The notes: a model not told the origin generated them from the sequence alone. 64,000 nt of DNA from Dugong dugon (GCA_030035585.1 CM057480.1:7495001-7559000); one strand, 5' to 3'; positions 10,751 to 21,670 are shown, numbered from the stretch's first letter. Numbers and translations: made by a program.

Positions 10751-11611
10751 TGGGGATGGAAAAACACTAAATAGACAATATATAAGTGGTAACTTTGGTG
10801 AAGGGTAAGACAGTACATAATATTGGGGAAGCCAGCACAACTTGTCCAAGGCAAGGTCATGGAAGCTCCATAGACACATCCAAACTCCTTGAGGGACCGA
10901 ATTACTGGGCTGAGGGCTATGGGGACCACAGTCTCAGGGAACATCTAGCTCAACTGGCATAAAATGTTCTACATTCTACTTTGGTGAGTAGCATCTGGGG
11001 CCTTAAAAGCTTGTGAGCAGCCATCTAAGATACTCCACTGGTCTCACCCCTTCAGGAGCAAGGGAGAATGAAGAGAACTAAAGATACAAGGGAGAGATTA
11101 GTCCAAAGGACTGATGGACCACATCTACCACAGCCTGCATCAGTCTGAGTCCAGTACAGCTAGATGGTGCCCGGCTACCACCATTGATTGCTCTGACAGA
11201 AATCACAACAGAGGGTCCCAGACAGAGCTGGAGAAAAATGTAGAACAAAATTCTAACTCACAAAAAAAGACCAGACTTACTGGCCTGACAGAGACTGTAG
11301 AAATCCCCAGAGTATGGCCCCTGGACGCCTTTTAGCTCAGTAACGAGGTTACTCCCGAGGTTCACCCTTCAGCCAAAGATTATACAGGGTCATAAAACAA
11401 AATGAGACTAAAGGGGCACAACAGCCCAGGGACAAGGACTAGAAGGCAGGAGGGGACAGGAAAGCTGGTAGTAGGGAACCCAAGGTCGAGAACGGAGAGT
11501 GTTGACTTCTTGTGGGGTTGTTATTCGGTGTCATAAAACAATGTGTGTACTGTTTAATGAGAAACTAATTTGTTTTATAAACCTTCATGTAAAGTGCAGT
11601 ACAAATAAACC
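10751..11611 (+). mobile_element. L1 3' UTR insertion, sense, truncated at its 5' end
   Basis: This is the reverse complement of most of 9690-10560: for example 'ggtcatggaagctccataga' here against 'tctatggggcttccatgacc' there. It ends 'gtacaaataaa' and is bounded by ctttccttag repeated at about 10740 and 11612, its own target-site duplication. Because the duplication differs from that of the antisense copy, the two are separate insertions. Confidence 0.82.
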
Positions 11612-11699
11612 TTTCCTTAGTTCATAGCTTGTCTTTTTACTTTATTTGTGATGCTTTTGAAATTGTTACTGTTTTCATATTCTCTTAATAATTATGCTT

Positions 11700-11964
11700 C
11701 CTGTAGTTGATGGCTGCTCCATTCACTGACAGAAACGCCCATCGCTCCTGGTAGGCCATCTCAAATGCCTGGGAAGCCAGCAGAAGCATATATAACCAGG
11801 ATTTCTCAGTGGCACCTACTCACAACAAAACTGCTGACTCTCAGATCTCTACTTCAATCCACAGCAGAACTGACAACTCAGATTTTTCACTAGGAGTAGC
11901 TCCCAGCTCAGATTCAAAGCAAGTCGGTCTATAGACAGCGCCTCATGTCAAGAAGTTCCTAATT
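11700..11964. other. Unexplained ~265-bp segment between two pieces of the old L1
   Basis: It starts near 'gttgatggctgctccattca' and ends near 'agacagcgcctcatgtca'. L1 homology stops on one side and resumes on the other. No SINE head, tail or poly-A is visible, and no family was recognised. A 'tatataa' lies at about 11790. Confidence 0.4.
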
Positions 11965-12217
11965 TTTAGGGTGGTAGAACTTCATTATTTTCTTTTATGG
12001 ATAGCTTGAAAAGATATTCTCCGCTGAAAGTTTTAGAAGTTTGCCTTTTTCATTTAAGTCCTTAATCCATCTAGAATTTGGAGCCTGTGATGTGAGGTAG
12101 GGAATCCAGTCTCCTTCTATATTTCCTGCAATGCAGTGTTTCCATGAGAATGGAGAGTAATGTAAACATCCAGCTCCTCGCCCAGTTCAAGGCACACGAA
12201 GGGTGCTTCTTAAAGGT

Positions 12218-12592
12218 TGCTGTTATCACTTGCTGTTGAGGCATGGTGACTCTGTGTACACCAGAATAAAACATTGCCCAGTCCTGTACCTCTTCACGAT
12301 CATTGGTGTGCTTGAATCCATTGTGGCCACTGTATTTCAAGCGCCTTCTAACCCAGGGGGCTCATCTTCCACACTCTACCAGACAGTATTCTGTTGCGAT
12401 CCATAGGGTTTTCATCGGCTAGTTTTGGGAAGTAGCTCACCAGGCCTTTCTTCCTAGTCTGGCTTAATCTGGAAGTTCTGCTGAAACCTTTCCACCATGG
12501 CTGACCCTGTGGGTCTTTGAAATGCCAGTGGTAAGCTTCCAGCATCATACCAACACACAAGCCATCACAGTAGGACAAACTAGAGACAAATG
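12218..12592 (-). mobile_element. RTE-tailed composite repeat, copy 1
   Basis: The left part is an RTE 3' tail in antisense ('acattgcccagtcctgtacc', 'gtgcttgaatccattgtgg'). The middle resembles the type B AfroSINE core ('gaagtagctcaccaggcctt'). The right part ('aacctttccaccatggctga', 'agcttccagcatcat') is found elsewhere in this window only at 48675-48997. It is a non-autonomous element probably moved by RTE. Confidence 0.75.
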
Positions 12593-13827
12593 GTGGGCCT
12601 ACTGGTTAATTGTTGCTATTTTAACTCTTACTTGTCTCTCTTTACAGTTGATTGGTGCCTTCATGAAATCATTAGTGCGTGCTTTTTAGGAAACAGTTGA
12701 GGGTTGCGCTGGCAAGAAACCAACCTGGAACAGTCTCCCCCACACCGTCCCAATTTTCCCCTAGTATTATCAGAACCTTAATCTGTAGATTTAACTAGAG
12801 GGTAAATCATAATTAATGAGTTAATGGATTTGAGCACTTATTTATTTATTTTGCCCTGGCTGATGATCCAAGAATTTCTCTGCTATCTTACCAAGTACTT
12901 ACTTTCCCCACCCCACATAATCAGATAGTCTTTTATTACAAGGTCAGTCTGGCTACTTTGGATTTACTTATTCTGCTACTTATTACCATAGATGTCCCCT
13001 CTAAATACATCAAGGTCAATGCTAGGGGCTCCAGCTGTGATGCTGGAAGTGCCCCTTAAGTGAATTCCTGCCTGAATGCCTAGGGCCAGATTGCACGTGC
13101 TGCACAGAAATCTTGCTTTGGGGCCTTTTCCATTCTCAGCTGTGTGTTAGTGGAAAGGAGAGGCTGAGAAATACTTCGTGGAAAATTAAAACAGCTTAGC
13201 TGCACTCCTGGGGCACATTGAGTGTACAGAGTGAAAGCTGGAGAGTAAAACATGAAACTTTATAAAGCGAGTGTGAAAGAATCCGTAAACATTGGAGGAG
13301 AGTAGTCAGTTATACGGCTGAGGATGACTGTCTGTTTATTACCCCAGTGTAGTTATGGAGCACTGCTCTGAGGCTAGTGGGCTCCCGGGCAGGAGGAAGC
13401 TGAACTGCAGGTTGCTGCTTTGTACAGGGACCAGGAAGCCTCGTAACTGGGAGGTAAGCCTTCAGCCCGGCCTGTAAAATTACATTTCATGCTCCAGGCT
13501 TTTCAGGAACGTTCAGCCACCTTGTGGAGATGAGTTTGTTAACCTTCTGGACACTTTCCAGGGAGATAAAAAGATAGAACGATTCATAGTGAAGAATGAC
13601 CCTTTCCCCTCCCACACGTATCTTTGTTCTGCTGGGCCTCTGGAATGGTCTCAGTAGCAGACGTTGCTGGTGCCCTGCCCAGATCGCATTTACTGGGCCA
13701 GTACACCCAAGCCTTAGCTGCTGCAGGTGTTGGTTGCTCACCTGCTGTGAGCTCTCACCTGTACCCATCACTGGACGATTGCTGGATAGGACCGTCCTAA
13801 CTGGACGTGACTGGTATCAGAGGCAGT
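12593..13827. other. Unique non-coding DNA
   Basis: No repeat with clear diagnostic blocks and no gene. Open frames at 13487-13771 (minus) and 13596-13835 (plus) overlap one another and have no motif or splice context I can support. Confidence 0.4.
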
Positions 13828-14180
13828 TATGTTAATGAGGCCGGACTCAATCTACAGGATTAGGTCGTATCTTGAGTCAGTCTCTTTTGAGATATAAAAG
13901 AGAAGTGAGCGGAAAGGAGAGGGACCTCATGCCACACAGACAGACAGACAGAGGAAAAACGGCCACTTGACTACAGAGTTATGCTGCAGAGGAAGGCAGG
14001 GAATGACCGGGGCTACCAGAAGCTGAGAGAGAGACAGGAAAGGGTCTTTCCCTAGAGCCTTCAGAGAAGGCGTGGCCCAGCTGACACCCTGAATTTGGGC
14101 TGCTTCCCTCCAGAACTGTGAGACAATAAATTTCTGTTGTTTAAATTTTGTTTGGTATTTTGTTACAGTAGTTATTATCA
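13828..14180 (+). mobile_element. MaLR-like (MLT1-type) LTR
   Basis: 'ttgagatataaaagagaagt', 'agagccttcagagaaggcgt', 'cctccagaactgtgagacaa' and 'taaatttctgttgtttaaat' follow the order of the 3' part of mammalian MaLR LTRs. The 'cagacaga' run at 13938-13953 is internal. There is no internal coding region, so it is a solo or partial LTR. Confidence 0.75.
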
Positions 14181-14744
14181 AAAAAGTAAAAATTTTGCAT
14201 CTCCACTCCCGATTTTAGCAGTTCTTTGAGTGTCTGTTGTTTTAGGAGATACCACATGACAAAAGGCACTCTGAATTCACTTATGCTTTCAAGTAATTTG
14301 GGCTTTATTAGTCACCACAGCCTCTGCAGACATTCGAAAAATAGCCATATTTATGCGCATAACACTTTATTCAGATTAGTTAGATCAGGGGTCACAAACG
14401 CACACGTTTTACAGGGCCCAGGCCATGCCACGGAAACTAGGTGTCAGAAAAACAGCACCAGCCTGAGGACCAGGGGCTGTTGACCCCTACCCTGCAGTCA
14501 TGCAAGTCTGGAGAAGGTGGAACTGTGGAGACCTGGAGGCTATGTCTCATTTGACAGCGCAGCTTCTGCTCGCCTTGGCCTGCGGTTGCCGGGTGGTGTG
14601 GTGAACGCAGCCCAGTGTTGACAGCGGTGTGGAGTTTTATAAGACTCTACCTTAACTTATTATTTTTTTTAATTGACTAAACTCTGTACATATAATCTAT
14701 TTTTTATCTGTATGAATTTACTCAGCTAATCCAATTTTTTTTTA
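14181..14744. other. Unique non-coding DNA
   Basis: Nothing firmly recognised. 'caggggtcacaaacg' at about 14387 and 'ttgacccctaccctg' at about 14480 hint at a small DNA transposon, but the inverted match is only a few bases. Confidence 0.3.
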
Positions 14745-15456
14745 AATTCTTAAAAACATTTATTGAGGTATAACATAACATTTGCCACTTAGTCATTTTT
14801 GAGCATACAATTCAGTGGTATCAACTGCATTCACCATGTTGTACAACCTTCATTACTATTTCCAAAAATTCTTCTCACTCCAAACAGAAACTCTTTACCT
14901 GTTAAGCAATATTTTTCCTTCCCCCTTCTCCCTCCAGCACCAGTAACCTCTGATCTACTTTCTGTCTCTATAAATTTGCCTGTTCTAGATTTTTCTTGTA
15001 AGTAGGATCATACGGTATGTTTGTGTCTGACTTATTTCACTCAGCAGAATGTTTTAAAGGTTCATCTGTGTTGTAGCATATATTAGAACTTCATTCCTTT
15101 TTATGGTCGAATAATATTTCATTGTAGATACGCCACATTTGGTTTATTCATCCGTTGATGGGCACGGGGGTCGTTTCTACTTCTTGGTTATTGTGAATCA
15201 TGCTGTAACGAACATGGGTGTACAAGTATTTGTTTGAGTCCCTGCTTTCAGATATTCTGGGTATATACCTAGGAGTGGAATTGCTGGGTCATATGGTAAT
15301 TCTGTTTAACTTTTTGAAGAACTTTCAAACTGTCTTCCGTAGCAGCTGTACCATTTTCCATTTCCGCCAGCAATGGATGAGGGTTCCAGTTTCTCCACAT
15401 CCTCATCAACACTTGTTACTTTCTATTTTTCTGATTATAGCCATCTTAGTGGTTGG
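14745..15456 (-). mobile_element. Old L1 3' end, antisense (first piece)
   Basis: 'tttattgaggtataacataa', 'tctgacttatttcactcagc', 'gttgatgggcacgg', 'gtggaattgctgggtcatat' and 'ccatttccgccagcaatgg' are the canonical antisense L1 3' UTR/ORF2-end blocks. The element resumes at 16128 after a SINE and an LTR. Confidence 0.85.
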
Positions 15457-15645
15457 CACAACTGGTTAAGCACTTAACTACTGACTGACAGATTGGTAAT
15501 TTCAACCAACCCACAGGTGCCTTGGGAGAAGTGCCTGGCAATCTGCTTCTAAAAGGTTACAGCCTTGAAAACCCTGTGGAGTGCAGTTCTACTCTGCATG
15601 CATGGAGTCACCATGAGTCTGAATTGACTCAAGACAACTGATGTC
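15457..15645 (+). mobile_element. AfroSINE, type B
   Basis: The decayed head 'ggcacaactggttaagcact' is followed by 'gcctggcaatctgcttct', 'cttgaaaaccctgtgg' and the tail 'catgagtctgaattgactc'. It sits inside the old L1. Confidence 0.85.
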
Positions 15646-15647
15646 TT

Positions 15648-16110
15648 AGTCATCTAGTGCTGCCATAACAGAAATACCACAAGTGGATGGTTTTAACAAA
15701 GAGAAATTTATTTCCTCACAGTCAAAGTAGGATAGAAGTCCAAATTCAGGGGAAGGCTTTTTCTCTCTGTCGGCCTTCTTCTCATCAGTGCTCCCCCGGA
15801 CTAGGAGCTTCTCGGCACAGGGACCCCGGTCCAAAGGATGCACTCTGCTCCTGGCACTGCTTTCTTGATGGTATGAGGTCCCCCTGTCTCACTGTTCACT
15901 TCTGTCTTTTATATCTCGAGAGATTGCCTTAGGACACAATCCAGTCTTGTAGATCAGGTCCTGCCTTACTAACACAACTGCCAACCGTCCTCCCTCATTA
16001 ACATCATAGAGGCAGGTTTACAACATACAGGAAAATCACACAGTACCAGGAATCATGGCCTAGCCAAATTGCTACACACATTTTTTGGGGGACATAATTC
16101 AAACCATGAC
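15648..16110 (-). mobile_element. MaLR-like LTR, antisense
   Basis: The reverse complement gives the MaLR order: 'tgaattatgtcccccaaaaa' at the start and 'gagaaataaattt' near the end; in plus orientation one sees 'agaaataccacaagtgga', 'agagaaatttatttcctcac' and 'gggggacataattcaaacc'. It is related to the copies at 17032 and 48592. Confidence 0.7.
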
Positions 16111-16127
16111 AACTGGTTTGGTTTTTT

Positions 16128-16287
16128 TTTTTTTTAATGGGTGTGAAGTGACGTTTCATTGTGGTTCTGATTTGCATTTCCCTAAGGACTAATGATGTTG
16201 AGCATCTTTTCATGTGGCCCCCATATATCTTCTTTGGGGAAATGTCAGTTCAAGTCCTTTGCCCATTTTACTCATTCCTTTGTTCGC
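16128..16287 (-). mobile_element. Old L1, antisense (second piece)
   Basis: 'cattgtggttctgatttgca', 'gagcatcttttcatgtgg' and 'caagtcctttgcccatttta' continue the L1 that stopped at 15456, showing that the SINE and LTR between them are later insertions. Confidence 0.85.
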
Positions 16288-16700
16288 TTATGGTGAAAAT
16301 ATATGCAACAGAGCATATACCAGCTCAACAATTTCAGCCTGTACAATTCAGTGACATTGGCTACGTTCTTCAAGATGTGCCATCTTTCTCGATATCCTTT
16401 TCCAAACTATTTAACCCTCATTAACACAAACTGACTGTCCCCCTAAGCTCCTCAGCTAACCTTTCAAGTTGCTGTTGTCAATTTGATCACATATAGATCA
16501 TTCTTTAAAAGAACACAGTGCTCAAGGTGGACATTCTTGTCTGATTAAGGCAAACTATAATTTGGTTTAAAGGTGACTTCAGAGGTTAGTTCCTGTTTAC
16601 AGTTTAAGGTTTGAAGATTTCCTCAGGGCAGTAGTTTCAGAGGGTCATCCAGCCTCAAGGGCTCTAGAAAGTTCAGATTTGGTTTTTGATTTTCACTGTT
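16288..16700. repeat. Unnamed interspersed repeat, longest copy in the window
   Basis: 'atggtgaaaatatatgcaac', 'gtacaattcagtgacattgg', 'tcaagttgctgttgtcaatt' and 'cacagtgctcaaggtgga' in that order. It abuts the old L1. Its family (LINE 3' end or LTR) is not determined; there is no open frame of note. Confidence 0.5.
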
Positions 16701-16802
16701 ACCCCTACAAACACTCCTAAGTATATAATGTGTGTGTTTGTGTTGAAGGTTTCAGATGCTGGGCTCAGATAGTTGATAATGAAATGGGGTTAATGAGGCA
16801 TC

Positions 16803-17010
16803 TCTCGTTGCTGTCGAGTAGACCCCGACTCATGGTGACTGCATGTGTCTCAGAGCACAGCTGTGCTCCGCAGGGTTTTCAGTGACTGATTTTTCGGAAG
16901 GAGATCACCAGACCTTTCTTCTGAGGTGCTTCTGGGTGCACTAGAACTTCCCACCTTTCAGTGAGCAGCTGAACGTGTTAACTGTTTGTACCACTCTAGG
17001 GACTCTAATG
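16803..17010 (-). mobile_element. AfroSINE, type B
   Basis: 'gttgctgtcgagtagacccc', 'cagggttttcagtgactga', 'gaaggagatcaccagacctt' and the antisense head 'taccactctagggactc'. It is a fairly decayed copy. Confidence 0.88.
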
Positions 17011-17031
17011 AACCACCTAGGAGGATATCTT

Positions 17032-17427
17032 GGTTAGTGCTTGCTATTTATTAACAGAAATACCACAAATGGGTGGCTTTAACAAACAAATTTATTTTCT
17101 CACAGTTTAGGAGGCTAGAAGTCTGAATTCAGGACCCCGGCTCTAGAAGAAGTCTTTCTCTTTCTGTTGGCTCTGGAGGAAGGTCCTTGTCTCTTCTGAG
17201 CTTCTGTTCCTGAGTGGTCTTCATATGCTTGGCATCTCTTTTTCCCTCTGCTAGCTGGCTTGTGTGTTTAATCTCAAAAGAGATTGACTCAAAATATACC
17301 CTATACTAATCCGGTCTCATTAACATAACAGAGACGACCCATTTCCAAATGGGATTATAACCACAGGCGTAGAGGTTAGGATTTACAACACAAGTATTTG
17401 GGGACACAATTCAATCCATAACAGAGG
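17032..17427 (-). mobile_element. MaLR-like LTR, antisense
   Basis: 'acagaaataccacaaatggg', 'caaatttattttctcacagt', 'ctctggaggaaggtccttgt' and 'ggggacacaattcaatccat'. In reverse it reads 'tgttatggattgaattgtgt' at its start, the same start as the sense copy at 48592. Confidence 0.75.
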
Positions 17428-18365
17428 GTTTAAAAGAATGTTTAAAGGAAATATGTCATTTTTAATATTGGGCCATACATTGAGTTCCTGACTGGGAAGA
17501 GAAGGAAGCAAAAGAAGCCTTGATGATAACCAGCAGCCGATAATAGTTCTGGAATATTAAAAAGTGTTCTGGCAAGTCTGAGAGAGCTGGGAGAAATACA
17601 GCCAGCACTTTTTTTGTTTCAGGGATTTATTTGGCAGCCAGAAGTGCTAAAGGAAGATCTTTACTTATGTTCTCTGCTTCTGATATTTAAAGAATTTATC
17701 TCACTTGTAATTTAACACTAGTCCATTTTCTGTCCCTTACAGAGGAAAGGCTGTGTCCCCGCCACCGCCGAGATGAGAAAGATGGTGGAGGTTAAAACTG
17801 CTTCTCTTAAACTTACTTCTTAGCAATCCATTTAAACATGATAGGAGAAGCAAGAAATTGAGGTCAGCAGGGATCTTGGCAATGGGCAAGCAGCCAGATC
17901 TTGTTTTGGGGGAGCCTGAGGTGTCTAGACTTGGTGCTTTTCAACTCTTAGTACACTTCCTGATCATTGCTTGGCTCTTAGCCTTTTCTACTGGAATTGA
18001 CACTGTTTGAGAGGTTTGTTGGACTAAGTCACGGCTCCTCTTAAATCAACTGAAAAAGTGACCACTTCTATATTCATCGAAGAGTCTTTTCTTTGCTCAG
18101 TATGCCTTCCCTGGGATTTACTTATTTGCCAAAGATGGCTTCTATTTTCCTTTTATCTTGGATTTTGGAGTAAGAGTTAGCAGAGTCTTTTTTGTCTTTT
18201 CCTTTCTGTCTGCACCAGATCTTGATACAGTACAGTCTCCTGTGTTATGTGGTTACTGAAATATTAAGTATAAAATACTTACCTTTTCTCCTTTTGAAGT
18301 TATTTCCTTAAATATTGATATTGCAAGTTTCCATCCCTCTGGGTTTAGTTTGAGGAGGAAACATT
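17428..18365. other. Unique non-coding DNA with a candidate exon
   Basis: No repeat recognised over about 0.9 kb. It contains the GC-rich splice-flanked segment described at 17743-17790. Confidence 0.4.
17743..17790 (+). other. Candidate small host exon (weak)
   Basis: A good-looking acceptor precedes it: a pyrimidine-rich 'ccattttctgtcccttacag' with a possible branch site in 'tttaaca'. The next 48 bp are GC-rich, contain several CG dinucleotides in an AT-rich setting, and read as 16 open codons (R-K-G-C-V-P-A-T-A-E-M-R-K-M-V-E). The following 'gttaaa' is a poor donor. If not spliced, the frame runs on to a stop at 17821-17823, which would suit a terminal exon. I recognise no protein; chance is quite possible. 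Confidence 0.2.
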
Positions 18366-18369
18366 TTTT

Positions 18370-19085
18370 GCGTATTTTATTCACCCATTTAACAAATATT
18401 AATTGAATACCTGCCATCCTCAACAGTTGGCACATCCATCAGTGATTAGCTCGCAGGCCCTGTCCTCATGGAGCTTACATTCTGGTGGAAACGTAAATAG
18501 GAATTTCAGAGTTAAAAACCCAAAACCAAACCCACTGCTGTCGAGTCAATTCCAACTCATAGTTGATTCTATAGGACAGACTAGAACTGACCCGTAGAGT
18601 TTCCAAGGAGCGGCTGGTAGATTCGAACTGTTGACCTTTTGGTTAGCAGCCCATAGCTCTTAACCACTGTGCCACCAGGGCTCCTTCAGAGTTAAAGGGG
18701 TTGTGCTATCAGTAAGCACTGGGGGTTGCAGGAGCCCAAGGAAGTATCTAATCAAACTCTAGGGGATTGGGAAGACTGCCTGGAGGAAGTGACATCCACA
18801 CTGAGTCTTGAAAGTCAGTAGGTCTTGAAAGTCCCCAGCAAAATCAAGGGGTGGAGGCTTTCCAAGCAAAGGGGCACACGTAAAAAATCCCATAGGTGAA
18901 GGAGACTCTCATCTGTTGGGAAAATATAACAACTTCCAGTGTGAGAGCAGTGTAGCTCAGGAGGGAAGGTGAGGGAAGAAGGGGTAAGAATGGACATTGA
19001 ACAGGCTCGTAGGTACGACATTGCAAAAGGCTTTGTCATGAGGTCACGAGAGCTCTCAGAAAAGAATTTAAGCAGGGAAATGACT
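18370..19085 (+). repeat. Ancient mammalian interspersed repeat, unclassified (split by SINE)
   Basis: 'ttgaatacctgccatcctca', 'cctgtcctcatggagcttac', 'gactgcctggaggaagtgac' and 'taagcagggaaatgacttga' follow the order of a long, old mammalian repeat. It is interrupted by the AfroSINE at 18517-18684. Further pieces appear at 19690-19851 and 20480-20810. Confidence 0.5.
18517..18684 (-). mobile_element. AfroSINE, type A, short form
   Basis: 'ctgctgtcgagtcaattcca' to 'gtgccaccagggctcc'. A perfect 12-bp target-site duplication ttcagagttaaa lies at 18505-18516 and 18685-18696. Confidence 0.96.
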
Positions 19086-19109
19086 TGATAATCGTTTAAT
19101 TTTAGCGAA

Positions 19110-19680
19110 TTTACTCTGACCGGCTTAAAAAGAAAATGTGTGTATGTTTACATACAATGAAATGTAAAATGCTCAGATCACAGGTGCTCAGTGTGATGAG
19201 TTTTGACAATTGTATCCAGTCATGTTATCACCACACCAGATCAGTTGTAGAACATTGCCATCACTCCAGACAGTTCCCTCGTGTTCCTCCCCAGTCAGTT
19301 CTCCCCACCCGCAGCTCCCTGCAGCCACTTTCTGATTCTTGTCACCAGCTCTGTCGTCCTTGGATTTGATGTAAATGGTGTCATACAGTAGGCACGCTCT
19401 TGTGTCTGGCTTCTCTCCACTAACATAATAATTTGAAATTAATCCACATTGTTGCATTAATCAATTGTAGCTCCTTTTTATGGCTGAGTAGTAGTCCGTC
19501 GTATACATGCATGACCGTTTGTTATCCATTCTTGTGTTGATAGACACTTGGGTTATTTCCAGTTTTTCACTTTGATGAATAAAGGTGCTATGAACCTTCT
19601 TGTCCAAGTCTTTTTGTAGATGTGTATTTTCACTTCTCTTAAATGAATACTTAATAGTGGGACTGCTAAGTCTGGCTGTC
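19110..19680 (-). mobile_element. Old L1 3' region, antisense
   Basis: 'gagttttgacaattgtatcc', 'catcactccagacagttccc', 'ctccttttatggctgagtag' and 'agtgggactgctaagtctgg' are antisense L1M 3' blocks. It interrupts the ancient repeat. Confidence 0.75.
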
Positions 19681-19861
19681 TTTTTAAAGAATATATTGGA
19701 GTTAAAGGGCTGAGGACAGAGAGACCACAGTGTGCAATCTAAGTGAGAGATGAATCCAAATGAGAGAGGTGCTCAGAACTAAAGTAATTTAACCCCGAAG
19801 GTGGGTAGGAGGGGAAAAAGGCCTCCATTCAGGAGGTTGAATTGACAGGACTAGGTGATGG

Positions 19862-20053
19862 AGCCCTGGTGGCACAGTGGTTAAAGCGATTAACTGCTAA
19901 CCAGAAGGTTGGTGGTTCAAAACCACCAGCAGCTCTGTGGGAGAAAGATGTGGCAGTCTGCTTCTTTAGAGATTAACAGCCTTGGAAACCCTGTGGGGTC
20001 ACTGTGAGTCGGAATTGACTCGATAGCAGTGGGTTTGGGTTTTTTTTGAGGGG
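19862..20053 (+). mobile_element. AfroSINE, type A, full length
   Basis: 'agccctggtggcacagtgg', 'gggagaaagatgtggcagtc' and the tail 'gtgagtcggaattgactcga'. The 10-bp target-site duplication taggtgatgg is at 19852-19861 and 20054-20063. Confidence 0.95.
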
Positions 20054-20088
20054 TAGGTGATGGATAAAATGGGTGACATGAGAGGTGT

Positions 20089-20474
20089 TATGAATTGAAT
20101 TTGTTCCCGCAAAATATGGGTTGTAATCCTTAGCCCTATACCTGCAAATGGAATGGAATGGATTCACCTTCCATACTGCAATCTAACATAGTGTAATCAG
20201 TCCATTAGTCGAAGTGAAACCTAATCACGTCTGAGTTATAAAAAGAGCAGAAAAGACACACACACACAGAGAAAACAATCACCATGTGAGGATTGTCTAC
20301 AAGCCGAGGAACCAAGGAACCAAGGAACGCCCAGTCTACCAACAAGGAAGCAATCAACACGGCCAACCAAGATCCTGATTTGGACTTTCAGCCTCCAGAA
20401 CTGTGAGAAAGTAGATTTCCGTTCTTTAAAGCAATCCATTGTATTTGTGTTACAGCAGCACTAGCTAACTGGAA
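20089..20474 (+). mobile_element. MaLR-like (MLT1-type) solo LTR
   Basis: It opens 'tgttatgaattgaatttgtt', carries 'tgagttataaaaagag', 'cctccagaactgtgagaaag' and 'gtgttacagcagcactagct', and ends shortly after. It is nearly full length; 'aaggaaccaaggaacc' is a small internal direct repeat. Confidence 0.82.
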
Positions 20475-20479
20475 CAAGA

Positions 20480-20810
20480 GGAAAAGGAATCTTTGGGCCT
20501 GACGGTGAATGGAATTGTTTTTCCCTGAGTCAGGGAAGGCATTGAGTAGAGGGTTGGGAGGATGGTAATGGGTTTAGTTTGGGACACGTTGAGTTTGAGA
20601 TGCTTGTAGGCAGGGGAGAGGTGCAGGAGGTAATTGGTTCCATGGATCTGAGGCTAGAAGAGACATCGACCTGCAGGTGTGGAGCAGGCAGTGGTCACCA
20701 TGGAGAAGGTGGTGGAGGTGAACGAGACTACCGAGGAGAGCAAGAAAGATCACAGACTGGGAGAAGGTGTATGAGACATCCTAACATCACTGTATTCGGT
20801 TTCAGAATAC
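20480..20810 (+). repeat. Ancient repeat, continuation
   Basis: 'gtttgggacacgttgagttt', 'gagatgcttgtaggcagggg' and 'ccatggatctgaggctagaa' match the downstream part of the old repeat that began at 18370; the LTR and SINE lie between the pieces. Confidence 0.45.
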
Positions 20811-21670
20811 ATTAAAGAGCTACTACAAATCAGTAAGACAAAGGTAAACAAACTAATAGAAAATGGACAAATAATGTCTTCTCGGAGAGGAGGAAACAAG
20901 AATAATCATTAAGTCCATCAGGGAAATGCCAACGAAAACCCTAATGGCATGCTATTTCATGCCCTTTAGATTGGCAAAAACAAAAACGTCTTGACAACAA
21001 GTGATGGCAAGGATGGGAAGTAACAGGGACTCCTCCTGATACACTGCTGATAGGGGGGCAAATGAGGACCACCTCCTTGGAGAATGATTTGTTTTAAGTA
21101 ATAAGCTGAAAATAAGCATGCTTTATAGGAGGCTGGTAATTCTACTCCTGAACACATATCCAAGTATGTCTGTCACATATTTGCACCAGTAGGAGGCACA
21201 CAAATATTCACGGCAGCATTGTTTATGTTTACACAGGTATGGAGACAGCTCAAGTGTCCTTCAACAGAAGAATGAATAAATTGTGTATTTATTCAATTCA
21301 GCAGTGAAAATGAATGCAGTAGAACAGGAAGTATCCACACAAATGAATCCCACAAACATGACCTTAAGAAAAAAAGCAAGTTGCAGAAGACTACATGTAA
21401 CCTAATACTCCTTTGAAACATTTTAAACCAAGGAAAACAATAATATATATTGCTTTAAGGACCCTCATCCACACATAGTAAAAATATGAAGAAAACACGG
21501 CAGAAATAACAAATTACAGTTATGATTTCCTCCAGGAGTATGAGGGGGTGGCAGTCAGCACTTTTTATCTGCTTGTTAAACCTTTGTTTACTTGATCGGG
21601 GTGTTGAGTACATGAGTATTTGTTACGTTACTCTTTATGCATTTTTCCCACCGCTGAATGATTTAAAAAA
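20811..21670 (+). mobile_element. Old L1 3' region, sense
   Basis: 'aatcagtaagacaaaggtaa', 'attggcaaaaacaaaaacgt', 'agcattgtttatgtttacac' and 'aagtgtccttcaacagaaga' are sense-strand L1 3'-end blocks. Reading frames are lost. Confidence 0.7.

Larger units (their letters stand above)
8640..12135 (-). mobile_element. Old L1 (L1M-type), antisense, in five pieces
   Basis: The order of antisense L1 ORF2/3' blocks is kept across 8640-9130, 9309-9448, 10681-10750, 11612-11700 and 11965-12135: 'gtggaagtggaattgttgga', 'tgatttgtaggagttc', 'tatattctggatactta', 'agcttgtctttttacttta' and 'tccttaatccatctagaatt'. Gaps are filled by a SINE, two younger L1 insertions in opposite orientation and one unexplained 260-bp segment. 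It is the oldest layer here and carries no open frame. Confidence 0.75.

Noticed and set aside
14387-14495. Possible small DNA transposon with 'caggggtca' ends
   Set aside because: Inverted match is only about 8-9 bases and no flanking duplication is visible.
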